Origin: an uncultured Bacteroidota bacterium
Lineage (GTDB): Bacteria; Bacteroidota; Bacteroidia; Flavobacteriales; Flavobacteriaceae
Direction of reading: 5' to 3'
Length of the DNA stretch: 55,804 bases
Assembly: GCA_902517895.1 (NCBI GenBank)
Contig: CABYEA010000009.1
Location: 1-55,804 of the forward strand
The notes under the pieces are model-generated. The model did no database searches. It was not told where the DNA came from and saw nothing but the letters and a program-made list of their open reading frames with translations. This document shows positions 18,293 to 30,200 of this stretch, one piece after another (position 1 is the stretch's first letter; each line of letters begins with the position of its first letter). The translations under genes were made by a program, and so were the position numbers.

Positions 18293-20509
18293 TTGAAAAA
18301 AAAGATTTTAATTTTTTTATTTACATTATCAAATTTACTGATATCTCAGAATCAAAAAAAAGATCTACTTGTAAAATTCACTGAAAATAAAATTACAATT
18401 GACGGTATTTTAGATGAACCGGATTGGAACACAACTAAAGCTGCATCAAACTTTTATGAATCTTTTCCTGATCATGGAAAAAAAAGCAACAACCAAGCTT
18501 TTATAAAAATAATGAATGATGATAATTTTCTATATGTTGGAGTTAAAGTAATGGTTAAAAGAAAAAATCTAAAATCCAATTCATTACGTAGAGATTTCCA
18601 AGCTCAAAACTCAGATAATATAACTCTGATATTTGACACTTTCAATGATGGAAATAATGCATTTGTTTTCGGAAGTAATCATCTTGGTATTCAAAGAGAC
18701 ATGTTATTATTTAATGGTGGCAATGAACTAAGAGACTGGGATATGACTTGGGATATTAAATGGTTTTCTAAATCAAAGGTTTATGACGATTTTTATGTAA
18801 CTGAATGGAAAATCCCATTATCTGCTTTTAAATACAGAGAAGGCGAAACCAAATGGGGTTTTAACTCATATATGAGGAATACAGAAAGTAAATCATGGAT
18901 AAGTTGGAATCTTGCTCCAGAAAATCTATTCTTTTTTAATCTGGCATTTACAGGCACAATGTACTTTGAAAAACCTTTAAGTAGTTCGAAACAGAAAAAA
19001 TCTATTATTCCTTATATTAACAGCATTGCGTATAATGATTATCAAGAAAATAAAAATGGTGATGATTTTGAGTTTGGTGGTGATGCAAAATTTGTTATAA
19101 ATAATTCTCTAACCCTAGATTTGACGTATAATCCTGATTTCTCACAAGTAGAGGTTGATCAACAAGTAACTAATTTGACAAGATTTGAAGTTTCTTTGCC
19201 TGAAAAGAGACAGTTTTTCATAGAAAACAGTGATCTTTTTTCTCAACTTGGAAACAGCAGAGAAGCTAGACCATTTTTTTCTAGAAGAATTGGTATTGCT
19301 AAAGACCTTGACGATAATGATATTCAAAATAAAATAAATTTAGGACTTCGACTAAGTGGAAATATAAACAATAGATTAAGAGTTGGTATATTAAATATGC
19401 TTACCGGTGCAGATATTGAAAATAAAATTTCAGCCTATAATAATTCTATATTTATTTTACAACAAAAAATGTTTAGTAGGTCTAATCTGAATACATTTAT
19501 TATTAGTAGAGATGCTACAGGTGATTATGATTTTTTAAGTAATGATGAGAAATTTAATAGAGTTGTAGGATTTGATTATAATTTAAGAGATGCAAAAGGA
19601 AATTGGAATGGAAAGTATTATTTCCATAAATCTTTTTCCCCCGAAAACAACGATGACTCTACTTCCTTTGGAATTAGTACCACATATGAATCTACTAATA
19701 TAAACCTAAGAGCTGCAGGTTCTTATATTGGCAAAAACTTCAGATCCGACTTGGGATTTATTAGAAGAACTGATATAATTAAGTTATACCCTGAAATTAG
19801 ATATACTTTTTGGCCCAAAGAAGCAAAATTAATTAATCATAGTTTTGAAGTTACACCAGTTTATATCTTTAAGCCCAGTCTAAATAATGAAATTTCTGAT
19901 TATTACATAATTTCAAAATGGGATGGCATAATCAGAGATGGAAGTAGAATTAATTTTACTATGTGGAATAGATATACATTCCTTTATGAAGATTTTGATC
20001 CATCGGGAACTAATAATGGTCATTCGCTACCAGCCAATAGTGGGTATCACTACACAAATTTTGATTTTTCTTTTGACTCAGATGATTCAAAAGATTTTAA
20101 CTTTAGAATTAATCCGTCATTCGGTAAATTTTATAATGGTAACAAAACATCTATTGATATCGAATTAACAAACAGAATTAGACCAAAATTTATAAGCTCT
20201 ATTGAAATGAAATACGATAAAGTAAAGTTACCTACTCCATATTCCTCTGCTAACATTTTTTTGATTGCTCCAAGATTTGATTTTACTTTCACAAAAAACC
20301 TTTATTTGGCAACATTATTACAGTACAGTAATCAAAATGATAATCTCAGTATAAACACAAGATTACAATGGAGATTTGCTCCACTTTCTGATTTATTTAT
20401 AGTTTATAATGATAATTATTTTACAGAGAATAGATATGACAGCATTTTCATTCCTAGGGTTACAACTAGATCTATCAATCTTAAATTAACTTATTGGCTA
20501 GATATTTAA
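18293..20509 (+). CDS. DUF5916 outer-membrane protein with CBM9-like N-terminal domain
   Basis: A 738-residue protein with a signal peptide (KKKILIFLFTLSNLLIS) starting at a TTG codon; no ATG lies close enough to preserve the signal. Residues about 25-220 form a CBM9-like beta-sandwich (ITIDGILDEPDWN, FLYVGVKV, ITLIFDTFNDGNNAFVF, VTEWKIPLSAFKY). The rest alternates polar and hydrophobic residues as in an outer-membrane beta-barrel and includes the characteristic LPEKRQFFIEN and RRIG segments of DUF5916. Function is unknown in this family, although the fold suggests glycan binding at the cell surface. The stop overlaps the next ATG by one base, so the downstream lipoprotein is translationally coupled. 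Confidence 0.82.
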   Translation: MKKKILIFLFTLSNLLISQNQKKDLLVKFTENKITIDGILDEPDWNTTKAASNFYESFPDHGKKSNNQAFIKIMNDDNFLYVGVKVMVKRKNLKSNSLRRDFQAQNSDNITLIFDTFNDGNNAFVFGSNHLGIQRDMLLFNGGNELRDWDMTWDIKWFSKSKVYDDFYVTEWKIPLSAFKYREGETKWGFNSYMRNTESKSWISWNLAPENLFFFNLAFTGTMYFEKPLSSSKQKKSIIPYINSIAYNDYQENKNGDDFEFGGDAKFVINNSLTLDLTYNPDFSQVEVDQQVTNLTRFEVSLPEKRQFFIENSDLFSQLGNSREARPFFSRRIGIAKDLDDNDIQNKINLGLRLSGNINNRLRVGILNMLTGADIENKISAYNNSIFILQQKMFSRSNLNTFIISRDATGDYDFLSNDEKFNRVVGFDYNLRDAKGNWNGKYYFHKSFSPENNDDSTSFGISTTYESTNINLRAAGSYIGKNFRSDLGFIRRTDIIKLYPEIRYTFWPKEAKLINHSFEVTPVYIFKPSLNNEISDYYIISKWDGIIRDGSRINFTMWNRYTFLYEDFDPSGTNNGHSLPANSGYHYTNFDFSFDSDDSKDFNFRINPSFGKFYNGNKTSIDIELTNRIRPKFISSIEMKYDKVKLPTPYSSANIFLIAPRFDFTFTKNLYLATLLQYSNQNDNLSINTRLQWRFAPLSDLFIVYNDNYFTENRYDSIFIPRVTTRSINLKLTYWLDI

Positions 20510-21168
20510 TGAAAAATAAAGCAATCATTTTTTTAATCATCCTAACTTCCTGTTCATTGGAAAAGAACAATCTTATTATCAAAGGTGAAATAAGCGAGGT
20601 TAAAAATTCAAAAATATATTTAGCTAATACAGAACAAGAAAAAATTGTTGATTCTGCAAAAATTATTAATGGCAAATTTATTATGGAGGCATCTATAAAT
20701 GAACCTTTGGAAATGAGCTTGATTTTAGATAATAAAAACTCTAAAAATAAATTTAATTTTATAACAGAGCCAGGCCAGATTTTATTTACTAGCTCAAAAA
20801 ATAAATTCATATTCAACGGAAAAATTCAAAATTCTAAAATCTATTCTGATTTAAAAAAATTAGAAAATCAAATTAATCGATTTGACGAAATGGATTTAGA
20901 TATGTTAGCCGAACAAATTAAAGTTTCTTCTAATAGAGATCAAAATAAATATGATTCGATAAATAAGCAAAGACTTAAGATTAACGAAAAAAAAATATTA
21001 TTCATTGTGAATTATGCTATGAATAATTCTTCAAATCCACTTTCTGCATATATTTCTTATAAATACAAAGGAAATATTAGTAAAAAATATTTAGAAAAAA
21101 TCTATGAAAAGCTATCATATGAAGTTAAATATTCATACTACGGAAATAAACTAGTCTCTATTCTCTAG
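20509..21168 (+). CDS. DUF4369 lipoprotein without a thioredoxin domain
   Basis: A 219-residue protein with a lipoprotein signal (MKNKAIIFLIILTSCS; lipobox LTSC, Cys at residue 15). Residues about 20-110 resemble DUF4369 (IIKGEISEVKNSKIYLAN, VDSAKIINGKF), the domain that normally precedes a TlpA/AhpC-like thioredoxin domain in Bacteroidota. Here the protein ends after a Lys-rich helical part, with no WCxxC motif, at about 60% of the usual length. No downstream frame continues it; the cupin gene on the opposite strand overlaps its last 11 nt. It may be a truncated oxidoreductase partner that lost its catalytic half, or a natural short form. Start at 20509, one base overlapping the DUF5916 stop. 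Confidence 0.7.
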   Translation: MKNKAIIFLIILTSCSLEKNNLIIKGEISEVKNSKIYLANTEQEKIVDSAKIINGKFIMEASINEPLEMSLILDNKNSKNKFNFITEPGQILFTSSKNKFIFNGKIQNSKIYSDLKKLENQINRFDEMDLDMLAEQIKVSSNRDQNKYDSINKQRLKINEKKILFIVNYAMNNSSNPLSAYISYKYKGNISKKYLEKIYEKLSYEVKYSYYGNKLVSIL

Positions 21169-21637
21169 CGTAATCATCCTGCAGCCTAACTATATCATTC
21201 TCATCTGATGGATTGGCTGGGTCTGTGTGAATCCATATTTCTGCAACTATTCCAAAATCTGATAAACCAATTAATCGATGTCTTTCACCTTTCTGTAATT
21301 CGATAATATCACCCACATTGAAAATCTTCATCTCATTTTCATAATTATCTGTTGACTTTATAACGCCAACAATATTTTTATATACTCTCCATATTTCTTT
21401 TCTTCTATGATGATATTGCCATGACAATCTAGAATTGGGTTTTACTATCAAAATTTTAGGGCTTATCTTGCCATTTAATTTCAAATTTTCTTTTGAAATA
21501 AACTTGTAAATAAATTCTTCAGACTGTGAATCATCAATTAGTAAAAATCCTCCCCAAGGTCTATTAAAATCGTGACCTATAACTTTAAAACCAAGGTTTT
21601 CTATTTCTTCTCTCGTGTCTTTATAATATTTAATCAA
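21158..21637 (-). CDS. Phosphomannose isomerase type II-like cupin protein
   Basis: A 159-residue protein with a single cupin barrel: NRPWGGFLLIDD, ILIVKPNSRLSWQYHHRRKEIWRVYK (key residues Q, H, H and E as metal ligands), GDIIELQKGERHRLIGL and IAEIWIHTD. This is the mannose-6-phosphate isomerase type II cupin signature without the GDP-mannose pyrophosphorylase domain. It would interconvert or bind a sugar phosphate, but activity is unproven. Its start overlaps the queD stop by 4 nt (ATGA), so it is the third gene of idi-queD-cupin. Confidence 0.8.
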   Translation of the reverse strand: MIKYYKDTREEIENLGFKVIGHDFNRPWGGFLLIDDSQSEEFIYKFISKENLKLNGKISPKILIVKPNSRLSWQYHHRRKEIWRVYKNIVGVIKSTDNYENEMKIFNVGDIIELQKGERHRLIGLSDFGIVAEIWIHTDPANPSDENDIVRLQDDYARE

Positions 21638-22044
21638 TTTCCAGAGTATTCAACAAAATTTCGAGGAGTTTCATATAATTTTACTGACAAAGCTAATTCT
21701 TTGTCAATTTCATTTCTTAAAATATCATATATGTAAATACAAATATTTTCAGCCGAGGGGATTACATTTGAAAAATGTGGGATATCTAAATTTAAATTTT
21801 TATGGTCTAATCTCTGCTCTATCTCATTTTTTATAATTTTTTTTAACTCGCCCATATCTATAACATAACCAGTTTCAGGATTAATTTTTCCTTTAACACT
21901 AACTACTAATTCATAATTATGGCCATGGTAATTTGGGTAATTGCATTTTCCAAATACTTGATTGTTTTTTTCATCAGACCATTCTTTATTATATAATCTA
22001 TGAGCTGCATTAAAGTGAGCTTTTCTACTTACTGTAATTTCCAT
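21634..22044 (-). CDS. queD: 6-carboxy-5,6,7,8-tetrahydropterin synthase / PTPS family
   Basis: A 136-residue PTPS-fold protein. The zinc ligands are H15 (FNAAHRL) and the HGH pair H40/H42 (YPNYHGHNYEL); the catalytic cysteine position is C34 (GKCNYPN), and LDHKNLN, PSAENIC and LYETPRNFVEY complete the family signature. QueD makes 6-carboxytetrahydropterin from dihydroneopterin triphosphate on the way to queuosine; tetrahydrobiopterin-type activity is an alternative. It overlaps idi by 16 nt upstream and the cupin gene by 4 nt downstream, so expression is coupled to the isoprenoid gene although the pathways differ. Confidence 0.9.
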   Translation of the reverse strand: MEITVSRKAHFNAAHRLYNKEWSDEKNNQVFGKCNYPNYHGHNYELVVSVKGKINPETGYVIDMGELKKIIKNEIEQRLDHKNLNLDIPHFSNVIPSAENICIYIYDILRNEIDKELALSVKLYETPRNFVEYSGN

Positions 22045-22559
22045 TTTTTTAAAGTTTCATAATATTTATTCATTATAATAATAAACCAAGCTGTATAATG
22101 CTCTGGACTAGTTTTCATTTCTTTAAATAGTATGTCAATGTCTATCCATTTCCAATCATCAACTTCTTTTGGATTAGGTTTTGGATTTCCATCAAATACT
22201 CCTAATAATACATGATCATTTTCATATTCAATTAAACCATTTGAAAATTCAACTCTATATATAAACGAACAAAAATTATACAATTTAGTCACAAATCCCA
22301 TTTCCTCATTTAATCTTCTTTTACCTGCCTTTTCATTGTCTTCACCCTCAAGTTGATGGCTACAACAGGTATTGGACCAAAGATTAGGAGTATGGTATTT
22401 AGTGGAGGCCCTTTTCTGAATTAAAATTTTCCTGTCAGAATTAAAAATTATAACGGAGAAAGCTCTATGGAGCTTACCTTTAAGGTGAGCCTCCATTTTA
22501 GGCATTAAACCTATTTGATTATTATCTTTGTCTACTAGTACGACCTTTTCTTCCAGCAT
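22029..22559 (-). CDS. idi: Isopentenyl-diphosphate delta-isomerase, type 1
   Basis: A 176-residue Nudix-fold enzyme that interconverts IPP and DMAPP for isoprenoid and carotenoid synthesis. Metal ligands H25 and H31 (EAHLKGKLHRAFSV), the catalytic cysteine in WSNTCCSHQ (C65/C66), and the Nudix-like AGKRRLNEEMGF (E85/E86) are present. The protein ends at about the family length. It is the first gene of idi-queD-cupin and has its own TAnnTTTG element at 22581-22588. In this organism its product would also feed beta-carotene and retinal for the rhodopsin at the right end. Confidence 0.96.
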   Translation of the reverse strand: MLEEKVVLVDKDNNQIGLMPKMEAHLKGKLHRAFSVIIFNSDRKILIQKRASTKYHTPNLWSNTCCSHQLEGEDNEKAGKRRLNEEMGFVTKLYNFCSFIYRVEFSNGLIEYENDHVLLGVFDGNPKPNPKEVDDWKWIDIDILFKEMKTSPEHYTAWFIIIMNKYYETLKKWKLQ

Positions 22560-22580
22560 ATATTGTCAAAAGTAAAAATG

Positions 22581-22588
22581 CAAATTTA
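22581..22588 (-). promoter_or_regulatory. Candidate -7 element of idi-queD-cupin
   Basis: On the minus strand TAAATTTG fits TAnnTTTG exactly, 21 nt before the idi ATG, in a 44-nt gap after DUF3467. No convincing -33 element is seen. Confidence 0.4.
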
Positions 22589-22603
22589 ATAAACCTAATA
22601 AAA

Positions 22604-22915
22604 TTAAGCTTTACCAGTTGGTCCAAAATTTAATTGAAATTTTGGGTTATCATAGTCTTTTATTGAACCAAAGCTTTCCTCAAATCTGTTTATATTATCA
22701 TTTAGAGCCTTTGCTAATTTCTTCGCGTGTTGAGGAGTAATAATTATCCTTGATTTTACTTTATTTTTTGGCGAACCTGGCATTATAGAAATAAAATCTA
22801 TAACAAACTCGGAAAGCGAATGGTTTATGATAGCTAAATTTGAATAAGTACCTTCAGCAACTTTTTCATCAAGCTCAATATTAATTTTCGATTTTTGTTC
22901 TTTCTTTTTTTCCAT
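22604..22915 (-). CDS. DUF3467 family protein (103 aa)
   Basis: A 103-residue protein starting MEKKKEQKSKINIELDEK and containing AEGTYSNLAIINHS, FVIDFISIMPGSPKNKVKSR and IIITPQHAKKLAKALNDNI, the DUF3467 pattern. The family is small, conserved and of unknown role, and in Bacteroidota it sits right after rpoC. It starts 10 nt after the rpoC stop and should be cotranscribed with the RNA polymerase genes. An upstream TTG-type extension to 22963 would overlap rpoC by 38 nt and lacks family similarity, so the ATG at 22915 is used. Confidence 0.85.
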   Translation of the reverse strand: MEKKKEQKSKINIELDEKVAEGTYSNLAIINHSLSEFVIDFISIMPGSPKNKVKSRIIITPQHAKKLAKALNDNINRFEESFGSIKDYDNPKFQLNFGPTGKA

Positions 22916-22925
22916 AAAAATAAAA

Positions 22926-25900
22926 CTAGTTAGTATTGATTTCCTCATCAGAAATTGAAGCATCCATCAATTCGTCATAACTTTCCTTTGATCCAACCAA
23001 AATATCATCATATTTTCTTAAGCCGGTTCCCGCAGGGATTCTATGACCAACAATTACATTTTCTTTCAAACCATCTAGATAATCAACTCTTGCATTCACT
23101 GCAGATTCATTCAAAACTTTCGTGGTTTCTTGAAATGACGCAGCTGAAATAAATGATTTTGTTTGTAATGATGCTTTTGTGATACCTTGAAGAATTGGTG
23201 TAGCAGTAGCCGGTCTCGAATCCCTTGCAATGACTAAATTCTTGTCTTCTCTCTTAAGTATTGAATTTTCATCTCTAAAGTCCCTAGAAGAAATTATTTG
23301 ACCAACTTTAAATGTCTCTGAATCTCCCGCATCTTCAACAATTTTCTTACCGTAAATACTATCGTTTTCATCAATAAAGTCCGATTTGTGAACAAGCTGA
23401 TCCTGTAAGAAAATAGTATCTCCGGAGTCTTGAATCTTTACTTTTCTCATCATTTGTCTTACTACAACTTCAAAATGTTTATCATTAATTTTCACTCCCT
23501 GTAATCTGTAAACCTCCTGAACCTCATTAACCAAATATTGCTGAACAGCAGATGGCCCCTTGATATTTAATATATCATTTGGAGTAATAGATCCTTCAGA
23601 CATAGGAGTTCCTGCCTTTACAAAATCATTTTCCTGAACTAAAATTTGATTTGAAAGTTTAATCAAATATTTTCTGATTTCACCAGTTTTAGCCTCAATT
23701 ATAATTTCTCTATTTCCACGTTTTATTTTTCCAAAAGAAACAACGCCGTCAATTTCACTAACAATAGCAGGATTTGACGGATTTCTTGCCTCAAATAATT
23801 CGGTAACCCTTGGTAAACCTCCCGTAATATCTCCAGTTTTTGCTGACTTTCTTGGAATTTTAACCAATATTTTTCCTAAGTCAATTTTATCACCATCATT
23901 TACAACTAGGTGCGCACCCACTGGAAGATTATATGATCTTATAATTTCGTTTTTAGAATTTTTAACGTGTAATGTAGGGATTAGCTTTTTATTTCTAGAT
24001 TCGATAATTACTTTTTCCTGAAAACCTGTTTGCTCGTCAATTTCAACCTCATATGTCAAACCTTGCTCAATATTTTCATAACTGATTTTTCCAGCATAAT
24101 CTGAAATAATAACACCATTATATGGATCCCATTCGCAAACAAGAGTTCCCTTTTTGATCTTTTTCTTATTTTTCACATAGAGAAAAGATCCATAAGGTAT
24201 ATTGTTATTACTTAAAGTTAACCCTGTATTCGGATCGGAAATTTTAATTTCAGATGTTCTAGAAATTACAATCTCAACCTCTTCACCGTCATTATTTTTA
24301 CCTTTAACAGTCTTTAAATCTTCTATTTCAATATTTCCGTCAAATTTGGAAACAACGCTATTTTCTTCAGAAATATTTCCTGCAATACCACCCACATGGA
24401 AAGTTCTAAGTGTTAACTGTGTACCAGGCTCTCCGATCGATTGAGCCGCAACTACTCCAACTGCTTCCCCCATTTGAACGTCTTTTCCTGTTGCTAGATT
24501 TCTTCCATAACATTTTGCACATATTCCTCTCTTAGATTCACATGTTAAAGCAGACCTAACCTCAACAGTTTCAACCGATGAGTTCTCAATTTTATCAGCA
24601 ATCAAGTCATTGATTAGTTCCCCTGATTTTACTAGTAATTCACCAGTTAAAGGGTCATATACATCTTGTAGTGATGTTCTACCAACTATTCTATCTCCAA
24701 GTTTCTCAACAACTTCTTCATTTTTCTTTAAGGCAGAGACATTTATTCCTCTTAGAGTTCCACAATCCTCCTCTGTTATAATCACATCTTGAGAAACATC
24801 GACCAACCTTCGGGTTAAATAACCTGCATCTGCTGTTTTTAGTGCTGTATCTGCCAAACCTTTTCTTGCTCCATGTGTTGAGATAAAGTACTCTAAAATT
24901 GAAAGTCCTTCTTTGAAGTTAGAAAGAATTGGATTCTCAATGATTTCACCTCCTCCAGCTGTAGATTTTTTTGGCTTTGCCATTAGACCTCTCATTCCAG
25001 TAAGCTGTCTAATTTGTTCTTTAGAACCTCTTGCACCAGAATCTAACATCATGTATACAGAGTTGAATCCTTGTTGATCTTCTCTAATTCTTTTCATTGA
25101 TAATTCTGTCAATTCTGCGTTAGTGGAAGTCCAAATATCAATTACCTGATTGTATCTTTCATTGTTAGTGATTAGACCCATATTATAATTTGATTTGATC
25201 ACATCAACCTGCTTATTAGCTGCATTAATCATTTGAAACTTCTCATTTGGAATAATAATATCTCCTAAACTAAAGGAGAGACCTCCCTGAAAAGCAAACT
25301 TATATCCTAAAGTTTTAATTTCATCTAAAAACTCGGCTGTTTCAGGGACGCTGGTAATCTTTAAAATATCGCCAATAATATCTCTCAATGATTTTTTTGT
25401 CAATACTTCATTGATGAAACCAGCTCTTTCAGGAACTTTTTCGTTGAATAGAACCCTTCCTACAGTTGTATCTATGATTTTATCTACCAATTTATTTTCT
25501 GAATCTAAATCCTTAGTCTTAACTTTTACAGTTGCATTTAAGTCTACTTTATTTTCATTGTAGGCAATAACTACCTCCTCAGGCGAGTAAAAAGTCAGGC
25601 CTTCACCCAAAACTTTAATTCCATCAGATGATACTTTTTGTTTTGTCATATAATACAAACCTAAAACCATATCTTGAGAAGGAACAGTTATTGGGGAACC
25701 GTTTGCAGGATTTAAAATATTGTGAGAAGCTAACATTAGAAGTTGAGACTCCAGTATAGCTTCTGGTCCTAGTGGTAGATGTACAGCCATTTGATCACCA
25801 TCAAAATCAGCATTAAATGCAGTACAAACTAGTGGGTGAAGCTGAATTGCTTTACCCTCAATCAACTTTGGCTGAAAAGCTTGAATTCCTAATCTATGAA

Positions 25901-27233
25901 GGGTTGGTGCTCTGTTTAATAGTACAGGGTGACCTCTAAGTACATTTTCCAAGATATCCCATACAATTGGGTCTCTCCTATCGATAATTTTTCTGGCAGA
26001 TTTAACTGTTTTTACAATTCCCCTTTCCATTAACTTTCTGATTATAAAAGGTTTGTAAAGTTCAGCTGCCATATTCTTTGGCAAACCACATTCAAAAAGT
26101 TTCAAATCAGGGCCAACCACTATTACAGACCTTGCAGAATAATCAACCCTTTTACCTAATAAGTTTTGTCTAAATCTACCTTGTTTTCCTTTCAATGAAT
26201 CAGAAAGTGATTTAAGAGGTCTATTGGATTCAGTTTTTACTGCAGACGATTTTCTTGTATTATCAAATAATGAATCAACAGACTCTTGCAGCATTCGTTT
26301 TTCATTTCTTAAAATAACCTCTGGAGCTTTAATCTCAATCAATCTCTTTAACCTGTTATTTCTTATGATAACCCTTCTGTATAAATCATTTAAATCAGAA
26401 GTTGCAAACCTACCACCATCGAGCGGAACCAGTGGTCTTAACTCGGGTGGAATGACAGGAATCGCTTTCATGATCATCCATTCGGGTAAATTTTCTCTAT
26501 TAAGGTTACCCTCTCTAAAAGATTCAACAACTTGTAATCTTTTTAGAGCTTCAGTTTTTCTTTGTTTAGATGTTTCATTATTGGCTTTATCTCTTAATTC
26601 ATAAGAAAGGTCGTCTAAATCAATTCTGGATAAAAGATCAATTAAACATTCTGCACCCATTTTAGCAATAAACTTTTCAGGATCACTGTCGTCCAAATAC
26701 ATGTTTTCCTGAGGTAATAAGTCAAGAACATTTAAATATTCTTCCTCAGTTAAGAAGTCCATTTTATCTAGAGGCTCACCCTCTGTGTTTTTTGCATTAC
26801 CTGGCTGTATAACAACATATCTTTCATAATAAATAATCATGTCTAGCTTCTTAGAAGGAAGCCCTAGGAGGTAACCAATTTTATTTGGTAATGATCTAAA
26901 ATACCAAATGTGAGCGACAGGGACAACTAAATTAATGTGACCAATTCTATCTCTTCTGACCTTTTTTTCAGTCACCTCAACACCACACCTATCACAAACA
27001 ATGCCCTTATATCTAATTCTTTTATACTTACCACATGCACACTCATAATCTCTAACAGGTCCAAAAATTCTTTCACAAAATAATCCATCTCTTTCAGGTT
27101 TGTGAGTTCTATAATTTATTGTTTCTGGTTTAAGTACTTCTCCCCTAGAAGCTGATAATATAGATTCTGGTGAACCTAAACCAATAGAGATCTTATTAAA
27201 TTTAATCGTGGTATTTTCTTTTTTTCTACGCAT
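22926..27233 (-). CDS. rpoC: RNA polymerase subunit beta'
   Basis: A 1435-residue beta' subunit. The N-terminal zinc site is C65, C67, C80 and C83 (CACG...CDRCG). The catalytic loop NADFDGDQM (magnesium-binding Asp triad) is near residue 470, and a second zinc site ([13 protein letters not shown]) lies near residues 890-910. The length and the bridge-helix region (RGLMAKP) are typical. It follows rpoB by 17 nt and precedes DUF3467, as the last large gene of the tuf-to-rpoC unit. Confidence 0.99.
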   Translation of the reverse strand: MRRKKENTTIKFNKISIGLGSPESILSASRGEVLKPETINYRTHKPERDGLFCERIFGPVRDYECACGKYKRIRYKGIVCDRCGVEVTEKKVRRDRIGHINLVVPVAHIWYFRSLPNKIGYLLGLPSKKLDMIIYYERYVVIQPGNAKNTEGEPLDKMDFLTEEEYLNVLDLLPQENMYLDDSDPEKFIAKMGAECLIDLLSRIDLDDLSYELRDKANNETSKQRKTEALKRLQVVESFREGNLNRENLPEWMIMKAIPVIPPELRPLVPLDGGRFATSDLNDLYRRVIIRNNRLKRLIEIKAPEVILRNEKRMLQESVDSLFDNTRKSSAVKTESNRPLKSLSDSLKGKQGRFRQNLLGKRVDYSARSVIVVGPDLKLFECGLPKNMAAELYKPFIIRKLMERGIVKTVKSARKIIDRRDPIVWDILENVLRGHPVLLNRAPTLHRLGIQAFQPKLIEGKAIQLHPLVCTAFNADFDGDQMAVHLPLGPEAILESQLLMLASHNILNPANGSPITVPSQDMVLGLYYMTKQKVSSDGIKVLGEGLTFYSPEEVVIAYNENKVDLNATVKVKTKDLDSENKLVDKIIDTTVGRVLFNEKVPERAGFINEVLTKKSLRDIIGDILKITSVPETAEFLDEIKTLGYKFAFQGGLSFSLGDIIIPNEKFQMINAANKQVDVIKSNYNMGLITNNERYNQVIDIWTSTNAELTELSMKRIREDQQGFNSVYMMLDSGARGSKEQIRQLTGMRGLMAKPKKSTAGGGEIIENPILSNFKEGLSILEYFISTHGARKGLADTALKTADAGYLTRRLVDVSQDVIITEEDCGTLRGINVSALKKNEEVVEKLGDRIVGRTSLQDVYDPLTGELLVKSGELINDLIADKIENSSVETVEVRSALTCESKRGICAKCYGRNLATGKDVQMGEAVGVVAAQSIGEPGTQLTLRTFHVGGIAGNISEENSVVSKFDGNIEIEDLKTVKGKNNDGEEVEIVISRTSEIKISDPNTGLTLSNNNIPYGSFLYVKNKKKIKKGTLVCEWDPYNGVIISDYAGKISYENIEQGLTYEVEIDEQTGFQEKVIIESRNKKLIPTLHVKNSKNEIIRSYNLPVGAHLVVNDGDKIDLGKILVKIPRKSAKTGDITGGLPRVTELFEARNPSNPAIVSEIDGVVSFGKIKRGNREIIIEAKTGEIRKYLIKLSNQILVQENDFVKAGTPMSEGSITPNDILNIKGPSAVQQYLVNEVQEVYRLQGVKINDKHFEVVVRQMMRKVKIQDSGDTIFLQDQLVHKSDFIDENDSIYGKKIVEDAGDSETFKVGQIISSRDFRDENSILKREDKNLVIARDSRPATATPILQGITKASLQTKSFISAASFQETTKVLNESAVNARVDYLDGLKENVIVGHRIPAGTGLRKYDDILVGSKESYDELMDASISDEEINTN

Positions 27234-27250
27234 AATGTGTGTAAAATTTA

Positions 27251-30200
27251 TTATTCTTCTAATCTTATATCCAAACCTAAACCTTTTAGTTCATGCATCA
27301 GTACATTAAATGACTCAGGTAAACCAGGTGTAGGCATTGATTCCCCTTTTACAATGGCTTCATATGTTTTTGCTCTTCCAACTACGTCATCAGATTTAAC
27401 GGTTAAAATTTCACGTAATGTACTTGACGCTCCGTAGGCCTCTAATGCCCAAACTTCCATCTCACCAAATCTTTGACCACCAAACTGAGCTTTTCCACCC
27501 AATGGTTGTTGGGTAATTAATGAATAAGGGCCAATAGACCTTGAATGCATTTTATCATCGACCATATGCCCAAGCTTAAGCATGTAAATAACACCCACTG
27601 TTGCAGGTTGATCAAACTTTTCACCGGTACCTCCATCATAAAGGTATGTGTGACCAAATTTAGGTAAACTTGCTTCATCTATTATTTTGTTAATCTCATC
27701 AATTGATGCACCGTCAAAAATTGGGGTAGCATATTTTTTATTCAGCTTTAAACCCGCCCATCCTAGAACAGTTTCATAGATTTGACCTATATTCATCCTT
27801 GAAGGAACACCTAATGGGTTTAGGACAATATCAACAGGCTTTCCATCTTCAAGGAATGGCATATCTTCTTCCCTGACAATTTTCGCTACAATACCCTTAT
27901 TACCATGTCGACCTGCCATTTTATCACCCACTTTAAGCTTTCTTTTTTTAGCAATGTAAACCTTAGCTAACTTTAGTATGCCTGAAGGCAATTCATCACC
28001 AACTGAAATCGTGAACTTTTCTCTTCTTAATGAACCTTGTAAATCATTCTCTTTTATCTTATAATTATGGATAATTTGTGAAACAATATCATTAGTTGAT
28101 TTGTCTGCAACCCACTTAGTAGTAACCAAGTGAGCAAAATCATCAGCCGAATTCAACATTTTTTGGGTAAACTTTTTTCCCTTTGGAAAAACCTCTTCTC
28201 CCAAATCATTGAATATACCTTGAGATGTTTTTCCGTTTAATACGCTGTAAAGTTTTTGAACTAAAACTCCTTTTAACTCAGAAAAATTTGCATCATATAA
28301 ATCTTCAAGCATATTTAGGTCTTCCTTGTCCTGAATCCTTTTCCTTTTATCTTTGACAGACCTTGCAAAAAGTTTTTTATCAATAACAACCCCATTTAAA
28401 GATGGTGGAGCTTTTAATGAGGCATCTTTAACATCGCCTGCTTTATCTCCAAAAATGGCTCTTAAAAGTTTCTCTTCAGGGGTGGGATCACTTTCCCCTT
28501 TAGGAGTAATTTTTCCGATCAAAATATCTCCCGCATTTATTTCAGCTCCAATTCTGATCATACCATTTTCGTCTAAATCTTTAGTAGCTTCTTCAGAAAC
28601 GTTAGGAATATCATTTGTTAACTCTTCATTACCCAGTTTAGTATCTCGTACTTCAATAGAATATTCATCGATGTGAATTGAAGTAAAAACGTCATCCCTA
28701 ACAACCTTCTCAGAGATTACAATAGCATCCTCAAAATTATAACCTTTCCATGGCATGAAAGCAACTTGTATATTTCTACCAAGTGCTAATTCACCGTTAT
28801 TAGTGGCATATCCCTCACACAAAACCTGGCCCTTAGAAACTTTGTCACCTCTTGATACTATGGATTTTAAATTTACACATGTGCCTTGGTTAGTTTTTTT
28901 AAATTTTGTGAGTTTATAAGTAACAGTATCAGAATCAAAGCTTGTTAAAACTTCATTTTTATTTCTACTGTACTTAATTATAATCTCATTTGCATCAACA
29001 TATTGAACAATACCATCTGCTTCTGCGTTAATGAGAACCCTAGAATCAGATGCAACCTGTTTTTCTAGGCCGGTTCCAACAATAGGAGACTGTGGTAATA
29101 GTAATGGAACAGCTTGACGCATCATATTTGAACCCATAAGAGCTCTGTTGGCATCATCATGTTCCAGAAAAGGAATTAATGATGCAGATATCGATGCAAT
29201 CTGGTTAGGGGCAACATCAGTATAGTGAACATTTGTAGGCTCGGTTAAAGGAAAATCTCCTTCTTGCCTTGCAATCACCTTTTCATCTAATATCTTACCT
29301 GACTTGTCAAAAGTAATATTTGATTGTGCGATCAGCTTGTTTTCTTCCTCCTCTGCACTCAGATATGTCGGGTCTGATTTCAAATCAATGATACCATCTT
29401 TAACCTTCCTGTATGGTGTTTCAATAAACCCCATATTATTGATCTTCGCAAAAACCCCTAAAGAAGAAATTAGACCAATATTTGGACCCTCAGGGGTCTC
29501 AATTGGGCATAATCTTCCATAGTGAGTATAGTGCACATCACGAACCTCAAAACCTGCTCTTTCTCTAGAAAGACCCCCAGGACCCAAAGCAGACAACCTT
29601 CTTTTATGAGTTATTTCAGCTAAGGGATTTGTTTGATCCATAAATTGAGATAATTGATTTGTTCCAAAAAATGAATTAATCACAGATGATAAGGTCTTGG
29701 CATTAATTAGGTCTATAGGAGTAAAAACCTCATTATCACGGACATTCATTCTTTCTCTAATAGTTCTAGCCATTCTAGCTAATCCAACTCCAAATTGTGA
29801 GGATAATTGTTCACCAACTGTTCTAACTCTCCTGTTGGATAAGTGATCAATATCATCTATCTCAGCCTTTGAGTTAATAAGTTCAATTAGGTACTTTATA
29901 ATGGTTATGATATCTTCAGTTGTTAGAACCTGTTTGTCCATTCCAATATCTAAACCAAGTTTTTTATTCATTCTGTATCTACCTACATCACCAAGATTAT
30001 ACCTTTGATCACTAAAAAATAATTTGTCAATAATTCCTCGGGCTGTCTCTTCATCAGGTGGCTCTGCATTTCTTAATTGTCTGTAAATGTGCTCAACCGC
30101 CTCTTTTTCCGAATTTGTAGGGTCTTTCTGCAAAGTATTGTGAATAATTGCATACTCACCTTGTTCTGTTATTTCTTTATGAATTAAAACTGTCTTTACA

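Noticed and set aside
21158-21168. Frameshift joining the DUF4369 gene to a downstream thioredoxin domain
   Set aside because: No thioredoxin motif (WCxxC) occurs downstream on the plus strand; the sequence there is the cupin gene.
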